DNA of 64,000 bases from Brucella pecoris (GCF_006376675.1 NZ_VEWK01000011.1:1-64000); one strand, 5' to 3'; positions 54,433 through 63,735 are shown, numbered from the stretch's first letter. Numbers and translations: made by a program. The notes: generated from the letters alone by a model not told the origin.

Positions 54433-54464
54433 CGGCATTGTAGAGAAATCTGCAATGCCGTTTT
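54433..54464 (+). terminator. Probable terminator after the Do protease gene
   Basis: An 8-bp stem CGGCATTG/CAATGCCG (54433-54460) with a 12-base loop is followed by TTTTGCTT. The T tract is short, so strength is uncertain. It lies 26 bp after the stop. Confidence 0.6.
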
Positions 54465-54606
54465 GCTTCGTAGTTTGAATGGCTTGACGCTAGAACTGCA
54501 CAAACAGATTCGGGTAGTCCGCCGTTTGGCTATCCGAAATGGCAAAGCCTTCTGTTTCATAGGTCACCGGTGTGCTATGGACCGGCGCCATTCGGAGTAA
54601 GGTGAA

Positions 54607-55785
54607 TTGGAAACAGTTGATATCGTGGTCATAGGCGCCGGTGCAGCAGGCATGATGTGTGCCGTCGAGGCGGCCAAACGCGGGCGTTCCGTGCTGGTCT
54701 TGGACCATGCAAAATCGGCTGGTGAGAAAATCCGCATATCGGGTGGTGGTCGCTGCAACTTCACCAATCTTCATGCAAGCCCGAAGAACTATCTCTCACA
54801 GAACCCGCATTTCTGCATCTCCGCTCTGAGCCGTTATACGCAACGCGACTTCATCGCGCTCGTTGAGCGTCACCGCGTCGCCTATCACGAGAAGACGCTG
54901 GGTCAGCTCTTCTGCGATGGTTCGGCATTGCAGATAATCGAGATGCTGCTGGGCGAACTGAAACGCTATGGTGCGCGACTGAAGCTTGGCTGTAGTGTCA
55001 GTTCGGTTGAAAAATCCGCAGAGGGTTTTTCTCTTCAACTGTCGGATGGACCTGTCCACTGTCGATCACTGGTCGTGGCCTGTGGCGGGAAGTCGATCCC
55101 CAAGATGGGGGCGACAGGTTTCGGTTACGATATCGCGACGCAGTTCGGATTGCGGATTGTCGAAACACGGCCGGCGCTCGTGCCGCTGACGTTTGAGCCC
55201 AATACACTGGAACGGCTGAAACCGCTGGCCGGTGTCGCCGTCGATGCCGTTGTCGCCTGCGGCAAAACGAAATTTGCCGAGGCAATGCTTTTTACGCATC
55301 GCGGTATCAGTGGCCCTTCGATCTTGCAGATTTCTTCCTACTGGCGGGAAGGTGAAGAAATCCGCATCGCGATGCTGCCGGATATGGATATTTTCGAGGC
55401 ATTGCGCGAGCAGCGCAAACAAAACGGCAAACAGGCATTGCAGACGGCACTCGCCATTTATCTTCCAAGGAAGCTTGCGCAAACCATAGCCGAGGATATG
55501 GGCGCGACAGGTCATCTGGCGGATATGTCCGACAAGACTTTCCGCCGCGTCGAGGCTGCGATAAATGACTGGCGCATCAAGCCCGCTGGTTCGGAAGGTT
55601 ACCGCACGGCCGAGGTTACGCTCGGAGGCGTCGACACGCGCGACCTCGATTCCAAAACCATGGAAACCAAATCCGTTCCGGGCCTGTTTTTCATCGGCGA
55701 GGTGGTCGATGTAACCGGCTGGCTGGGCGGCTATAATTTCCAGTGGGCCTGGTCTTCCGGCTGGGTGGCCGGTCAGGCTGCCTGA
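54607..55785 (+). CDS. YhiN/HI0933 family FAD-dependent oxidoreductase
   Basis: The 392-residue flavoprotein has the dinucleotide motif GAGAAG (10-15), the family sequence GEKIRISGGGRCNFTN (about 39-54), and the C-terminal GLFFIGEVVDVTGWLGGYNFQWAWSSG region typical of HI0933-type proteins. The reaction is unknown. The start is TTG at 54607, with AAGG 5 bp and GGAG 9 bp upstream. Its 3' end overlaps the convergent GNAT gene by 13 bp. Confidence 0.9.
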   Translation: METVDIVVIGAGAAGMMCAVEAAKRGRSVLVLDHAKSAGEKIRISGGGRCNFTNLHASPKNYLSQNPHFCISALSRYTQRDFIALVERHRVAYHEKTLGQLFCDGSALQIIEMLLGELKRYGARLKLGCSVSSVEKSAEGFSLQLSDGPVHCRSLVVACGGKSIPKMGATGFGYDIATQFGLRIVETRPALVPLTFEPNTLERLKPLAGVAVDAVVACGKTKFAEAMLFTHRGISGPSILQISSYWREGEEIRIAMLPDMDIFEALREQRKQNGKQALQTALAIYLPRKLAQTIAEDMGATGHLADMSDKTFRRVEAAINDWRIKPAGSEGYRTAEVTLGGVDTRDLDSKTMETKSVPGLFFIGEVVDVTGWLGGYNFQWAWSSGWVAGQAA

Positions 55786-56315
55786 ATACGATAGACCGCA
55801 TGGCGTTTCAAATGCGGAGTTTCGTCCGGCACGCGCGGGTGATCGAAATCGCTCGCTGTATCCCGGGTCATGCCGATACGCTGCATGACGGCTGTAGACC
55901 GGTCGTTATTCTGAACGGCGAAGGAAACGACTTCGGTGAGGCCCAGCGTACCGAAAGCGTATTCCACTATCGCTTTGCCTGCTTCGGTTACATAGCCTTT
56001 GCCCCAGAAAGGTGTTGCCAGCCGCCAGCCAATTTCAACAGTGCCGTCCGGTAAATGAGGCTCGAGGTCGGTGCGGGAGAGGCCTGCAAAGCCGATGCAC
56101 TGACCGCCTTCTTTTTCTTCAAGCGCATAGAAACCGAGGCCCGTTTCAGAAATCATCTTCTGTACGGAGTCGAACAATTCGTCTGACTGCGAGCGGTCCC
56201 TGCGAAAGGGAAAGAAACGCATAACTTCTTCATCGGAATTGATGACGTGGAACAGATCGCGGTCCCGATCCTCCCAGTTGCGGATGACGAGGCGCGCGGT
56301 TTCCAGAATAATCAT
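55773..56315 (-). CDS. GNAT family N-acetyltransferase, RimJ-like
   Basis: The 180-residue protein has the pattern ETARLVIRNWEDRD (5-18), IGWRLATPFWGKGYVTEA (with the acetyl-CoA loop) and VSFAVQNNDRSTAVMQRIGM, typical of the Acetyltransf_3 group that includes RimJ and RimL. The substrate is unknown. It is the second gene after serB with a 4-bp overlap (ATGA), so co-translated. Confidence 0.9.
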   Translation of the reverse strand: MIILETARLVIRNWEDRDRDLFHVINSDEEVMRFFPFRRDRSQSDELFDSVQKMISETGLGFYALEEKEGGQCIGFAGLSRTDLEPHLPDGTVEIGWRLATPFWGKGYVTEAGKAIVEYAFGTLGLTEVVSFAVQNNDRSTAVMQRIGMTRDTASDFDHPRVPDETPHLKRHAVYRIQAA

Positions 56316-57211
56316 TGAACGAAGTCCGTCTTTCGGTAGCCCTGAATATAGAGAAGAGCGGTCAGATCGCCATGGTCAACCCGCATTCGCGCCTGTGCGG
56401 CCACGGCTGGCTTTGCATGAAGTGCAACGCCGGTTCCCGCGAGTTGAATCATGCCGAGATCGTTGGCTCCGTCGCCCACTGCAATTGCATCATCCGGCGT
56501 GAGGCCAAGGCGCTCGGCAATTTCCACGAGCTTCTCGACCTTGGCTTCCCGGCCCAGAATTGGTTCCGTGACCAGGCCGGTCAGATGCATACCATCGTCG
56601 ATTAACCTGTTTGCGCGCTCTTCGTTGAAGCCTATCATCTCGGCGATGCGCTGAGTGAACGATGTAAAGCCGCCGGATACCAGTGCCGTGTAAGCGCCAT
56701 GTTTACGCATGGTGCGAACGAGTTCCGGCCCACCTGGCATCAGTGTGATGCGCGTTGAAATGACTTTGTCGATTACGTTGAGTGGGAGACCTTTCAACAA
56801 GGCCACACGCTCGCGCAAGGCCGGTTCGAACTCGATCTCACCGTTCATGGCGCGTGCGGTGATTGCAGCCACATGCTCGCGCAGACCGGCTTCTTCCGCC
56901 AGTTCGTCGATGCACTCCTGCTGGATCATCGTGGAATCCATGTCGGCAATCAGAATTTTCTTGCGTCGACGCTCCTGTTCCTGCACCACCACATCGATCG
57001 GCGCGCCGTCGAGCGAACGACGCAGCAGGGCTTCGGCTTCTTCACTGTCGATCCCCGACGGAAGCGCAATGTCGCAGGCAATGTCGTCGGCCAGCCAATA
57101 GAGTCCGGTTGCATTCACTGCCGCTGAGGCTTTAATCCCAAGCGCTGACGCAAGCGAGGCTTTGGCCGGGTTGGCGATCAAAGTGGCGACGAGAGAAACC
57201 TGTTGAGACAT
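56312..57211 (-). CDS. serB: Phosphoserine phosphatase SerB
   Basis: SerB catalyses the last step of serine synthesis. From ATG 57211 it has 299 residues: an N-terminal ACT-like region and a HAD phosphatase domain with the nucleophile motif DMDST (90-94), GGPELVRTMRKHG, SGGFTSF and GDGANDLGM. A TTG three codons upstream (57220) is less likely. It diverges from miaA with only 17 bp between the starts, so their promoters lie within each other's coding DNA or overlap. Confidence 0.94.
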   Translation of the reverse strand: MSQQVSLVATLIANPAKASLASALGIKASAAVNATGLYWLADDIACDIALPSGIDSEEAEALLRRSLDGAPIDVVVQEQERRRKKILIADMDSTMIQQECIDELAEEAGLREHVAAITARAMNGEIEFEPALRERVALLKGLPLNVIDKVISTRITLMPGGPELVRTMRKHGAYTALVSGGFTSFTQRIAEMIGFNEERANRLIDDGMHLTGLVTEPILGREAKVEKLVEIAERLGLTPDDAIAVGDGANDLGMIQLAGTGVALHAKPAVAAQARMRVDHGDLTALLYIQGYRKTDFVQ

Positions 57212-57228
57212 GGAGAGCAATTCCGGCG

Positions 57229-58155
57229 ATGAGTGAGGATGCGGTCACGAATGCAATCCTGATAGCTGGCCCGACGGCCAGCGGCAAGTCGGCACTTGCC
57301 ATTCGCATGGCTCAAGAGACCGGCGGCTTCATTGTAAACACCGATTCCATGCAGGTTTATGATGTTCTTGATCTTCTGACTGCCCGGCCCGGCAAAGCCG
57401 ATCTCGCTTCGGCAGAACATCATCTCTACGGGCACGTCGCGCCGTCGATATCCTATTCAACCGGACGATGGCTGGACGATGTCACCGACCTGTTGTCGCA
57501 ACCTGCAACGAAGAACCGAACGCCAATTTTTGTTGGTGGCACCGGACTTTATTTCAGGGCGCTGCTCGGCGGACTGTCACAAATGCCGGCGGTGCCGGTC
57601 GATACTCGCGCCTATTGGCGAGGCCGGATGGAGACGGACGGCCCGGAGCTTCTTCACCAGATCCTTCGTGAACGCGACCCGGATATGGCCGCAACCCTCA
57701 AACCCTTCGACAGTCAACGTATCGTTCGGGCGCTGGAAGTGTTTGAAGGCACCGGAAAGTCGCTTCTCATGTGGCAGCGTACTAAAGGGCGAGCGCTGGT
57801 GGATGACGATAGCGCGCGCAAAATTGTGCTGCTACCTGATCGGGCATGGCTTGCCGAACGAATTGCGAGGCGATTTGCGCTAATGTGGGACAATGGCGCG
57901 ATCGACGAGGTCAAGGCATTGCTGGCGCTTGATCTCGATCCGGCATTGCCTGCGATGAAAGCCATCGGCGTGCGTGAAATCACAGCATTTCTGCGCGGCT
58001 CGATGTCACGGGAAGAAGCCGTTGAACGTTCGGTCATCGCCACTCGACAATACGCAAAACGTCAGTCGACCTGGTTTCGAAACCAGCTTGATGATCGCTG
58101 GGTGGTACACGCAAATTCTGACGATGCACTCGCTCAATTAACGACACTGAAATAA
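57229..58155 (+). CDS. miaA: tRNA dimethylallyltransferase MiaA
   Basis: MiaA adds a dimethylallyl group to A37 of tRNAs that read codons beginning with U. The 308-residue protein has the P-loop GPTASGKS (14-21), NTDSMQVYD (33-41), GGTGLYFRALLGG (about 103-115) and QTRQYAKRQ-like ATRQYAKRQSTW near the end. Length is normal. It is transcribed away from serB. Confidence 0.96.
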   Translation: MSEDAVTNAILIAGPTASGKSALAIRMAQETGGFIVNTDSMQVYDVLDLLTARPGKADLASAEHHLYGHVAPSISYSTGRWLDDVTDLLSQPATKNRTPIFVGGTGLYFRALLGGLSQMPAVPVDTRAYWRGRMETDGPELLHQILRERDPDMAATLKPFDSQRIVRALEVFEGTGKSLLMWQRTKGRALVDDDSARKIVLLPDRAWLAERIARRFALMWDNGAIDEVKALLALDLDPALPAMKAIGVREITAFLRGSMSREEAVERSVIATRQYAKRQSTWFRNQLDDRWVVHANSDDALAQLTTLK

Positions 58156-58196
58156 CTCGCTGGCACTCTCTCGAACAGGAGAGGCGGGCGCGGACT

Positions 58197-58988
58197 ATGC
58201 GGTTTCATAAATCGGAGCGGGCATTTTTTATTCTGATTGTTTTGATGTTCGGTATTGGGCTGTTGCTTTACCAGGCTCGTGTCGACATCGGACAATTGCA
58301 GACCTTGCCACTTGACGTGAGCGCTTCTGAACTGGTTTCGACGCTCGACCAGTTGAGCTATGTCACGATCTGGGTGCTGATTGCGACTATCGCGTGCGGG
58401 GTGTTCCTGATCTACCCTCAAATACGAACCGATGCACTGGACCGTGGCAAGCTGCAGGTCATCACGCAGGATCTTTCCGAACGATCGCAAAGTCTTGAAC
58501 ATGCCGCACTGACGGACAGCCTGACCGGCATGCAGAACAGACGTTATTTCGATGAGGCGTTAAAGGAATATCTGGTTCAGTTCGACCGTATCCAGCGGCC
58601 TGTCGGGTTGATGATTATCGATCTCGATCACTTCAAGACCGTCAACGATACCTATGGACACGACATTGGCGACATCGTGCTGCAAGAGGTGGCGCGGTGT
58701 CTCAAGGACTATACACGATATCATGATGTGGTAGCCCGGCTTGGTGGTGAAGAATTTGCCGTTCTTGCGCCGAATATGGATGCGGAATTGATGATCAAGC
58801 TCGCCAATCGTGTCCGCAAAGCCATATCGACGCTCGAAATCGACCTTGGCGATGAAAAGCTTGGTGTTACCGTCAGTATCGGTCTTGCGATATGGGACCG
58901 ACGCGAGACATCAAAAGACCTCTATCGTCGCGCCGATAAGATGCTCTATGCGGCGAAGAACATGGGGCGAAATCGCGTCTGCGCCTAG
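58197..58988 (+). CDS. Membrane-anchored GGDEF diguanylate cyclase
   Basis: The protein makes cyclic di-GMP. The 263-residue protein has two membrane segments (about 9-25 and 56-73) with a short periplasmic loop of about 30 residues, then a GGDEF domain with the active-site motif GGEEF (183-187). The inhibitory I-site RxxD is intact as RYHD (174-177), five residues before the motif, so product feedback is expected. No EAL domain is present. A sensory role for the small loop is inference. Confidence 0.93.
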   Translation: MRFHKSERAFFILIVLMFGIGLLLYQARVDIGQLQTLPLDVSASELVSTLDQLSYVTIWVLIATIACGVFLIYPQIRTDALDRGKLQVITQDLSERSQSLEHAALTDSLTGMQNRRYFDEALKEYLVQFDRIQRPVGLMIIDLDHFKTVNDTYGHDIGDIVLQEVARCLKDYTRYHDVVARLGGEEFAVLAPNMDAELMIKLANRVRKAISTLEIDLGDEKLGVTVSIGLAIWDRRETSKDLYRRADKMLYAAKNMGRNRVCA

Positions 58989-59021
58989 CTCCAGGCTGAT
59001 ATGATTTTTGGATTCATTACA

Positions 59022-60908
59022 CTAGCGCTCGCGGTCCTTGCGAAAGCTGCGCACCAGTTCGCCCATCTTCTCAATACTCTGTTTTGTGTCGAGGCTGAGT
59101 GATGTTTGCGGCTTCGACGAAGAAGAGCGATGGTAGGCTTCGTCCATAGGCGTTGGGTCACGGCGACTGGTGGAGACCGGGCTGCCCCACAGATTATCTT
59201 CGTCTCCGATCTGGTCCACCGGTTCAGCCTGCGAAGTGCTTTCAAAAGCACGCAGTTTTTCGACGATACGGTCGAGCGATATTTTGTCGTCACTGCGCCA
59301 ACTGGAAAGAGCGCTTTCGTTCTTGCTGCGTCCTGGAAGCTGATGAGGCGGGATGGTTTCGAATGTAAGGCGCATCGGTGTCGAGAAGGCCTCGCCAAAC
59401 GCTATGGCCTCGCGGTTAGCGATTGATGACAGGAAACCTGCCATGCTTTGGGCACCCCCGCGAATGGCGCCCCTGATGATTTCCTGATCACGTTCGTTGC
59501 CGAGCCGCATTGCAAAAATCGAATTGCACTGGGACAGAATTGTAGGGTCTAGTTCGCCCGGACGCTGGCTGATGACCCCAAGATAGGAGCCGTATTTTCG
59601 GCCTTCCTTCGCAATTCGCGCTATCGCTTGTCTTGTCGGCCAGAAACCGGCATCGCGGTCGGTTGGAATATACCGATGAGCTTCTTCGCAGATTACGAGT
59701 GTTTGCAGACTGCCCTCACTTGAAAGAGCGATATCGAATGCCAGGCGACACAAGACCGAGGCAACCGCGTTGACAACCTCGGATGGCAGTCCTGCGAGCT
59801 GGAATGTGCAGATCGGCTTTCCGTTTTGCGGAATGCGGAAAATGCGGCCAATGGCTTGCCGCATTGTTTCAGGGCCACCAGTTACGGCGAACATGAAGCG
59901 AAAGCGAGGATCGGACGAGATCGATTCCAGTCGAGCCTTGAGGCTGCGCAGATAGGGACGCTCCGCTTTGCTATCGAGAAGACCAATGCGCTCATCGACG
60001 AGGGCTAGCAGGTCAGCCAAGCGATAGGAGACAGGCGTGTCCGCGCTGACGCTCTGGCGGTCGGTCAACTGCCGCCGCAAGGTTTTCGTGGCCGACGTTT
60101 CGATGCCGTGCATTTTTTCGCGGGCAAGCTGGACCAGATCGCGCAGTATGTCGAGTTCCATCGGGTCCGGCGTGCGGCCACGAAAGATCACATCTGCGAA
60201 TTCATCAAGCCGTAGCATCCAGAACGGCAGCTCGATATTTGTCTGATCGACTGCTACCGCCAGATCGGGAAAAGCGCTCGCAAATTCATTGTGTGGATCA
60301 AGAATGAGCACACGCAGATTGGGCTTTTCGGCGACGATGCGGCGTAGGAGCAGCATGACGGCGCTCGATTTGCCGACACCCGTTGTGCCGACGATGGCGA
60401 AATGTCGGGAGATAAGGTCATCGACCGAAATATAGGCGGGAACCGTTGCATCCTGTGTCAGTGTCCCGATTGAAACGTTGCTATGGCCGGCCTGCGCATA
60501 AATGGTCGCGAGATCGGTCGCCCGGATACGATGAGCAATAGCGCCGGGATGGGGGAACTGCGAAATGCCACCATTGAATACGGTCTGTCCGTTCGGCTGT
60601 ACACGAACCTCGCCCAGAAACTCGATATGGACATGCAGCGTGTTGTCACCGCCACGTAGCCAGATATCGCCCGGAACAAGCACGTTGCGGATAAGGCCGA
60701 CGACGCGATTGTCGCCTGTCTGAATGGATATGAGCTGGCCTACGGCCCAATAATCGTCGGATGCCGCCGAAGAAGGGCCTGACAGTGCCGAGACGACCGC
60801 ACCTTCGCCATCACACTGGATGACATAGCCTTCCGTACGATTACGCTGAACATATTCGCCTTGTCCTCGCGCGTCAGAACCGTCCCCGATTTCGCTCATG
60901 TCGCCCAT
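59022..60908 (-). CDS. HerA-like ATPase (DUF87 domain)
   Basis: HerA/FtsK-superfamily ATPases translocate DNA, in archaea with the nuclease NurA. From ATG 60908 the protein has 628 residues: an N-terminal HAS-barrel-like beta domain, Walker A GTTGVGKSS (174-182), RVLILDPHNEF near 200, and ICEEAHRY as Walker B. The frame is open to a TTG at 61037 (671 residues), and ATG 60899 is another option; the start is uncertain. No nurA or SIR2-type partner is adjacent. The C terminus is charged and helical. Confidence 0.85.
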   Translation of the reverse strand: MGDMSEIGDGSDARGQGEYVQRNRTEGYVIQCDGEGAVVSALSGPSSAASDDYWAVGQLISIQTGDNRVVGLIRNVLVPGDIWLRGGDNTLHVHIEFLGEVRVQPNGQTVFNGGISQFPHPGAIAHRIRATDLATIYAQAGHSNVSIGTLTQDATVPAYISVDDLISRHFAIVGTTGVGKSSAVMLLLRRIVAEKPNLRVLILDPHNEFASAFPDLAVAVDQTNIELPFWMLRLDEFADVIFRGRTPDPMELDILRDLVQLAREKMHGIETSATKTLRRQLTDRQSVSADTPVSYRLADLLALVDERIGLLDSKAERPYLRSLKARLESISSDPRFRFMFAVTGGPETMRQAIGRIFRIPQNGKPICTFQLAGLPSEVVNAVASVLCRLAFDIALSSEGSLQTLVICEEAHRYIPTDRDAGFWPTRQAIARIAKEGRKYGSYLGVISQRPGELDPTILSQCNSIFAMRLGNERDQEIIRGAIRGGAQSMAGFLSSIANREAIAFGEAFSTPMRLTFETIPPHQLPGRSKNESALSSWRSDDKISLDRIVEKLRAFESTSQAEPVDQIGDEDNLWGSPVSTSRRDPTPMDEAYHRSSSSKPQTSLSLDTKQSIEKMGELVRSFRKDRER

Positions 60909-61061
60909 TCTGCCCCGACTTTCAACAAGAGGTTCCGCGCCATGATAGAAGCCTTCCGTTGAAATAAAGTTATCGTTTGAGGCGGGTGAGCCTAAGAAAA
61001 TATCGCAGGCGACGTATTTATGCGTTGACGACGCCAAATCCGGCTATTAGTGTCCGCCACC

Positions 61062-61115
61062 ATGAACACGTTTATTATTCTTGTGGTACGGGCGCGCATG
61101 GGCAGGATGGTGTAA
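61062..61115 (+). CDS. ilvBH leader peptide
   Basis: A 17-codon frame reads MNTFIILVVRARMGRMV and stops at TAA 61113-61115. Codons 5-9 are Ile-Ile-Leu-Val-Val, exactly the amino acids made by the ilvBH pathway, so ribosome stalling here would sense their shortage. No Shine-Dalgarno is visible before the ATG; a short or absent 5' leader is possible, as reported for rhizobial trpL. Confidence 0.88.
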   Translation: MNTFIILVVRARMGRMV

Positions 61116-61141
61116 CCATCCGGCGAAAGCTCCCATGCGCG
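61093..61141 (+). promoter_or_regulatory. ilvBH leader RNA stem-loop
   Basis: A perfect 10-bp stem CGCGCATGGG (61093-61102) / CCCATGCGCG (61132-61141) encloses a second hairpin GGATGG-tgtaa-CCATCC (61105-61121) that spans the leader stop codon. A ribosome stalled at the Ile-Leu-Val codons would cover the left arm and change this fold. Confidence 0.8.
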
Positions 61142-61148
61142 AAAGACA

Positions 61149-61170
61149 GGCTCCCTCGGGGGCCTTTTTT
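61149..61170 (+). terminator. ilvBH attenuator (intrinsic terminator)
   Basis: GGCTCC-CTCG-GGGGCC (61149-61164) forms a 6-bp stem including one G-U pair, followed by six T residues (61165-61170). It lies 46 bp before ilvB and 34 bp after the leader-peptide stop, the normal layout of an amino-acid attenuator. Confidence 0.85.
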
Positions 61171-61215
61171 ATTATCCAAAATCAGAAATGAAGTGCAGAC
61201 GACGGGAAGAGAACA

Positions 61216-63039
61216 ATGACTGCAGGTAAACATGAGGCGGATGCAAACGCCGCAGAAACGCAGGAAGCAAGCAATCCACGTGAAATGACCGGTGCCGAGA
61301 TGGTCATTCAGGCTTTGATCGATCAGGGCGTGGAGAGCATTTTCGGCTATCCCGGCGGTGCCGTGCTTCCGATCTACGACGAGCTTTTCCAGCAGGATAA
61401 GGTTCAGCACGTTTTGGTTCGTCATGAGCAGGGCGCTGGACATGCGGCGGAAGGCTATGCGCGGTCGACCGGCAAGGTTGGCGTGATGCTTGTTACGTCC
61501 GGTCCGGGTGCGACCAATGCGGTCACCCCGCTTCAGGATGCGCTGATGGACTCCATCCCGCTGGTTTGCATTTCCGGTCAGGTTCCGACAACGCTGATCG
61601 GCTCCGACGCGTTTCAGGAATGCGATACGATCGGTATCACGCGCCCCTGCACCAAGCACAACTGGTTGGTAAAGGACGTCAACGACCTGGCGCGCATCCT
61701 GCACGAAGCCTTTCATGTCGCATCCACCGGTCGTCCCGGTCCCGTCGTGGTCGATATTCCAAAGGACATCCAGTTTGCCAAGGGCATTTATACGCCACCG
61801 GAAACTGCGCCGCGCACCAGCTACCGTCCGGTTCTCGACGGCAATGCGCAGGCAATTTCGGATGCCGTTCGTCTGCTCGTCAATGCGAAGAAGCCCGTCA
61901 TCTATTCCGGCGGCGGCGTGATCAATTCCGGTCCGGCAGCTTCCCGTCTGCTGCGCGAGCTGGTCGAGATCAGCAATTTCCCGATCACATCCACGCTGAT
62001 GGGCCTGGGTGCTTATCCGGCTTCCGGCAAGAACTGGCTCGGCATGCTTGGTATGCATGGCACTTACGAAGCCAACATGACCATGCATGATTGCGATGTC
62101 ATGCTGTGCGTCGGCGCCCGTTTCGATGACCGTATCACCGGACGTCTGAACGCATTTTCTCCGAATTCGAAGAAGATTCATATCGATATCGATCCATCTT
62201 CGATCAACAAGAGCGTTCGCGTCGATGTTCCGATCATTGGCGATGTCGCCCATGTTCTGGAAGACATTGTTCGTCAGGTCCGGGCCTCTGATAAGAAGCC
62301 GGAAAAGCAGGCAATCGGCGCCTGGTGGGAGCAGATTGATCGTTGGCGCTCTCGCAATTCACTTGCCTATGCGCCGAATAAAGACGTCATCATGCCGCAA
62401 TATGCAATTCAGCGGCTCTATGAGCTGACCAAGGATAGGAAGACCTATATCACCACGGAAGTTGGCCAGCATCAGATGTGGGCAGCGCAGTTCTATGGCT
62501 TTGAGGAACCAAACCGCTGGTTGACCTCGGGTGGTCTGGGCACCATGGGATACGGCCTGCCGGCGGCACTCGGTGTGCAGATCGCGCACCCTGGCGCACT
62601 GGTTATCGATATCGCCGGTGACGCCTCAATCCAGATGTGCATTCAGGAAATGTCGGCTGCCATTCAGCATAATGCGCCGATCAAGATCTTCATCCTGAAC
62701 AACCAGTACATGGGCATGGTGCGCCAGTGGCAGCAGCTCCTGCATGGCAACCGCCTGTCGCACTCCTATACCGAGGCAATGCCGGATTTCGTGAAGCTGG
62801 CGGAAGCCTATGGTGCGCACGGTATCCGCTGCGAAAAGCCAGGTAAACTCGATGACGCCATTCAGGAGATGATCGACATTGACAAGCCGGTGATCTTCGA
62901 TTGCCGCGTGGCAAATCTCGCCAATTGCTTCCCGATGATCCCGTCGGGCAAGGCACATAACGAAATGCTGTTGCCCGACGAGGCTACGGATGAAGCCGTC
63001 GCTAACGCCATAGATGCCAAGGGCCGCGCGCTCGTCTGA
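61216..63039 (+). CDS. ilvB: Acetolactate synthase, large catalytic subunit
   Basis: This thiamine-diphosphate enzyme makes acetolactate or acetohydroxybutyrate, the first common step to valine, leucine and isoleucine. The 607-residue protein has the catalytic glutamate region VRHEQGAGHAAEGYAR (about 74-89), the FAD-domain RFDDRITG, and the ThDP motif GDASIQMCIQE...NNQYMGMV near 470-500. GGGAAGAG precedes the ATG. It lies behind an attenuator and is followed by the regulatory subunit gene after 17 bp. Confidence 0.96.
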   Translation: MTAGKHEADANAAETQEASNPREMTGAEMVIQALIDQGVESIFGYPGGAVLPIYDELFQQDKVQHVLVRHEQGAGHAAEGYARSTGKVGVMLVTSGPGATNAVTPLQDALMDSIPLVCISGQVPTTLIGSDAFQECDTIGITRPCTKHNWLVKDVNDLARILHEAFHVASTGRPGPVVVDIPKDIQFAKGIYTPPETAPRTSYRPVLDGNAQAISDAVRLLVNAKKPVIYSGGGVINSGPAASRLLRELVEISNFPITSTLMGLGAYPASGKNWLGMLGMHGTYEANMTMHDCDVMLCVGARFDDRITGRLNAFSPNSKKIHIDIDPSSINKSVRVDVPIIGDVAHVLEDIVRQVRASDKKPEKQAIGAWWEQIDRWRSRNSLAYAPNKDVIMPQYAIQRLYELTKDRKTYITTEVGQHQMWAAQFYGFEEPNRWLTSGGLGTMGYGLPAALGVQIAHPGALVIDIAGDASIQMCIQEMSAAIQHNAPIKIFILNNQYMGMVRQWQQLLHGNRLSHSYTEAMPDFVKLAEAYGAHGIRCEKPGKLDDAIQEMIDIDKPVIFDCRVANLANCFPMIPSGKAHNEMLLPDEATDEAVANAIDAKGRALV

Positions 63040-63056
63040 TCCGGAGGAATGAAATC

Positions 63057-63629
63057 ATGAATGCACAGAACCTAGCTTCCGGATCGGCCTATTTCATCGC
63101 AGCCGAAACGCAAACGCCGGAAACGCATACGCTTGCTGTACTCGTTGACAACGAACCGGGTGTCCTTGCCCGCGTGATCGGTCTTTTCTCCGGTCGCGGC
63201 TATAACATTGAAAGCCTGACGGTTTCGGAAACCGAACATGAAAAGCATCTGTCGCGCATTACAATTGTGACGCGCGGCACGCCGCACGTGCTCGACCAGA
63301 TCCGCCACCAGTTGGCCCGCATTGTTCCAGTTCATCGCGTTGTCGATTTGAGCCATCGCGCCTCTGAACTCGGCCACGATCGTCCTGTCGAGCGTGAACT
63401 CGCACTGGTCAAGGTCGCTGGCAAAGGTGAAGCGAGAGCTGAAACGCTTCGTCTGGCCGATGCGTTCAAAGCCAAGGTGGTTGACGCGACAACAGACCAC
63501 TTCATCTTGGAGATCACCGGAAAGACCGCCAAGATCGACCAGTTCATCTCGATCATGAAGCCACTCGGTCTGGTTGAGACCTGTCGTACGGGTGTCGCGG
63601 CCATGAATCGCGGGCCGGAAGGTATGTAA
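63057..63629 (+). CDS. ilvH: Acetolactate synthase, small regulatory subunit
   Basis: The small subunit activates the large one and confers feedback inhibition by valine. The 190-residue protein has an ACT domain (about 23-97) with VDNEPGVLARVIGLFSGRGYNI (start quoted: VDNEPGVLARV, 31-41) and a C-terminal ACT-like domain. GGAGG lies 10 bp before the ATG. Length suits IlvH/IlvN of Rhizobiales. Confidence 0.95.
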   Translation: MNAQNLASGSAYFIAAETQTPETHTLAVLVDNEPGVLARVIGLFSGRGYNIESLTVSETEHEKHLSRITIVTRGTPHVLDQIRHQLARIVPVHRVVDLSHRASELGHDRPVERELALVKVAGKGEARAETLRLADAFKAKVVDATTDHFILEITGKTAKIDQFISIMKPLGLVETCRTGVAAMNRGPEGM

Positions 63630-63662
63630 CAGCTTTCAATCAAAACCGATACAATATCGTTG

Positions 63663-63698
63663 AAAACCGGCACAATGTTTCGATTGTGCCGGTTTTTT
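63663..63698 (+). terminator. Rho-independent terminator after ilvH
   Basis: AAAACCGGCACAAT (63663-63676) pairs perfectly with ATTGTGCCGGTTTT (63683-63696) over a GTTTCG loop, and the T tract continues to 63698. It ends the ilvBH operon. Confidence 0.95.
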
Positions 63699-63735
63699 AT
63701 TGAGCTAATTTGTCCCCATAAATCGAGGCCGTCCT

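Noticed and set aside
59022..60908. HerA-based antiphage system
   Set aside because: No nuclease, SIR2 or DUF4297 partner is adjacent and the neighbours are ordinary chromosomal genes.
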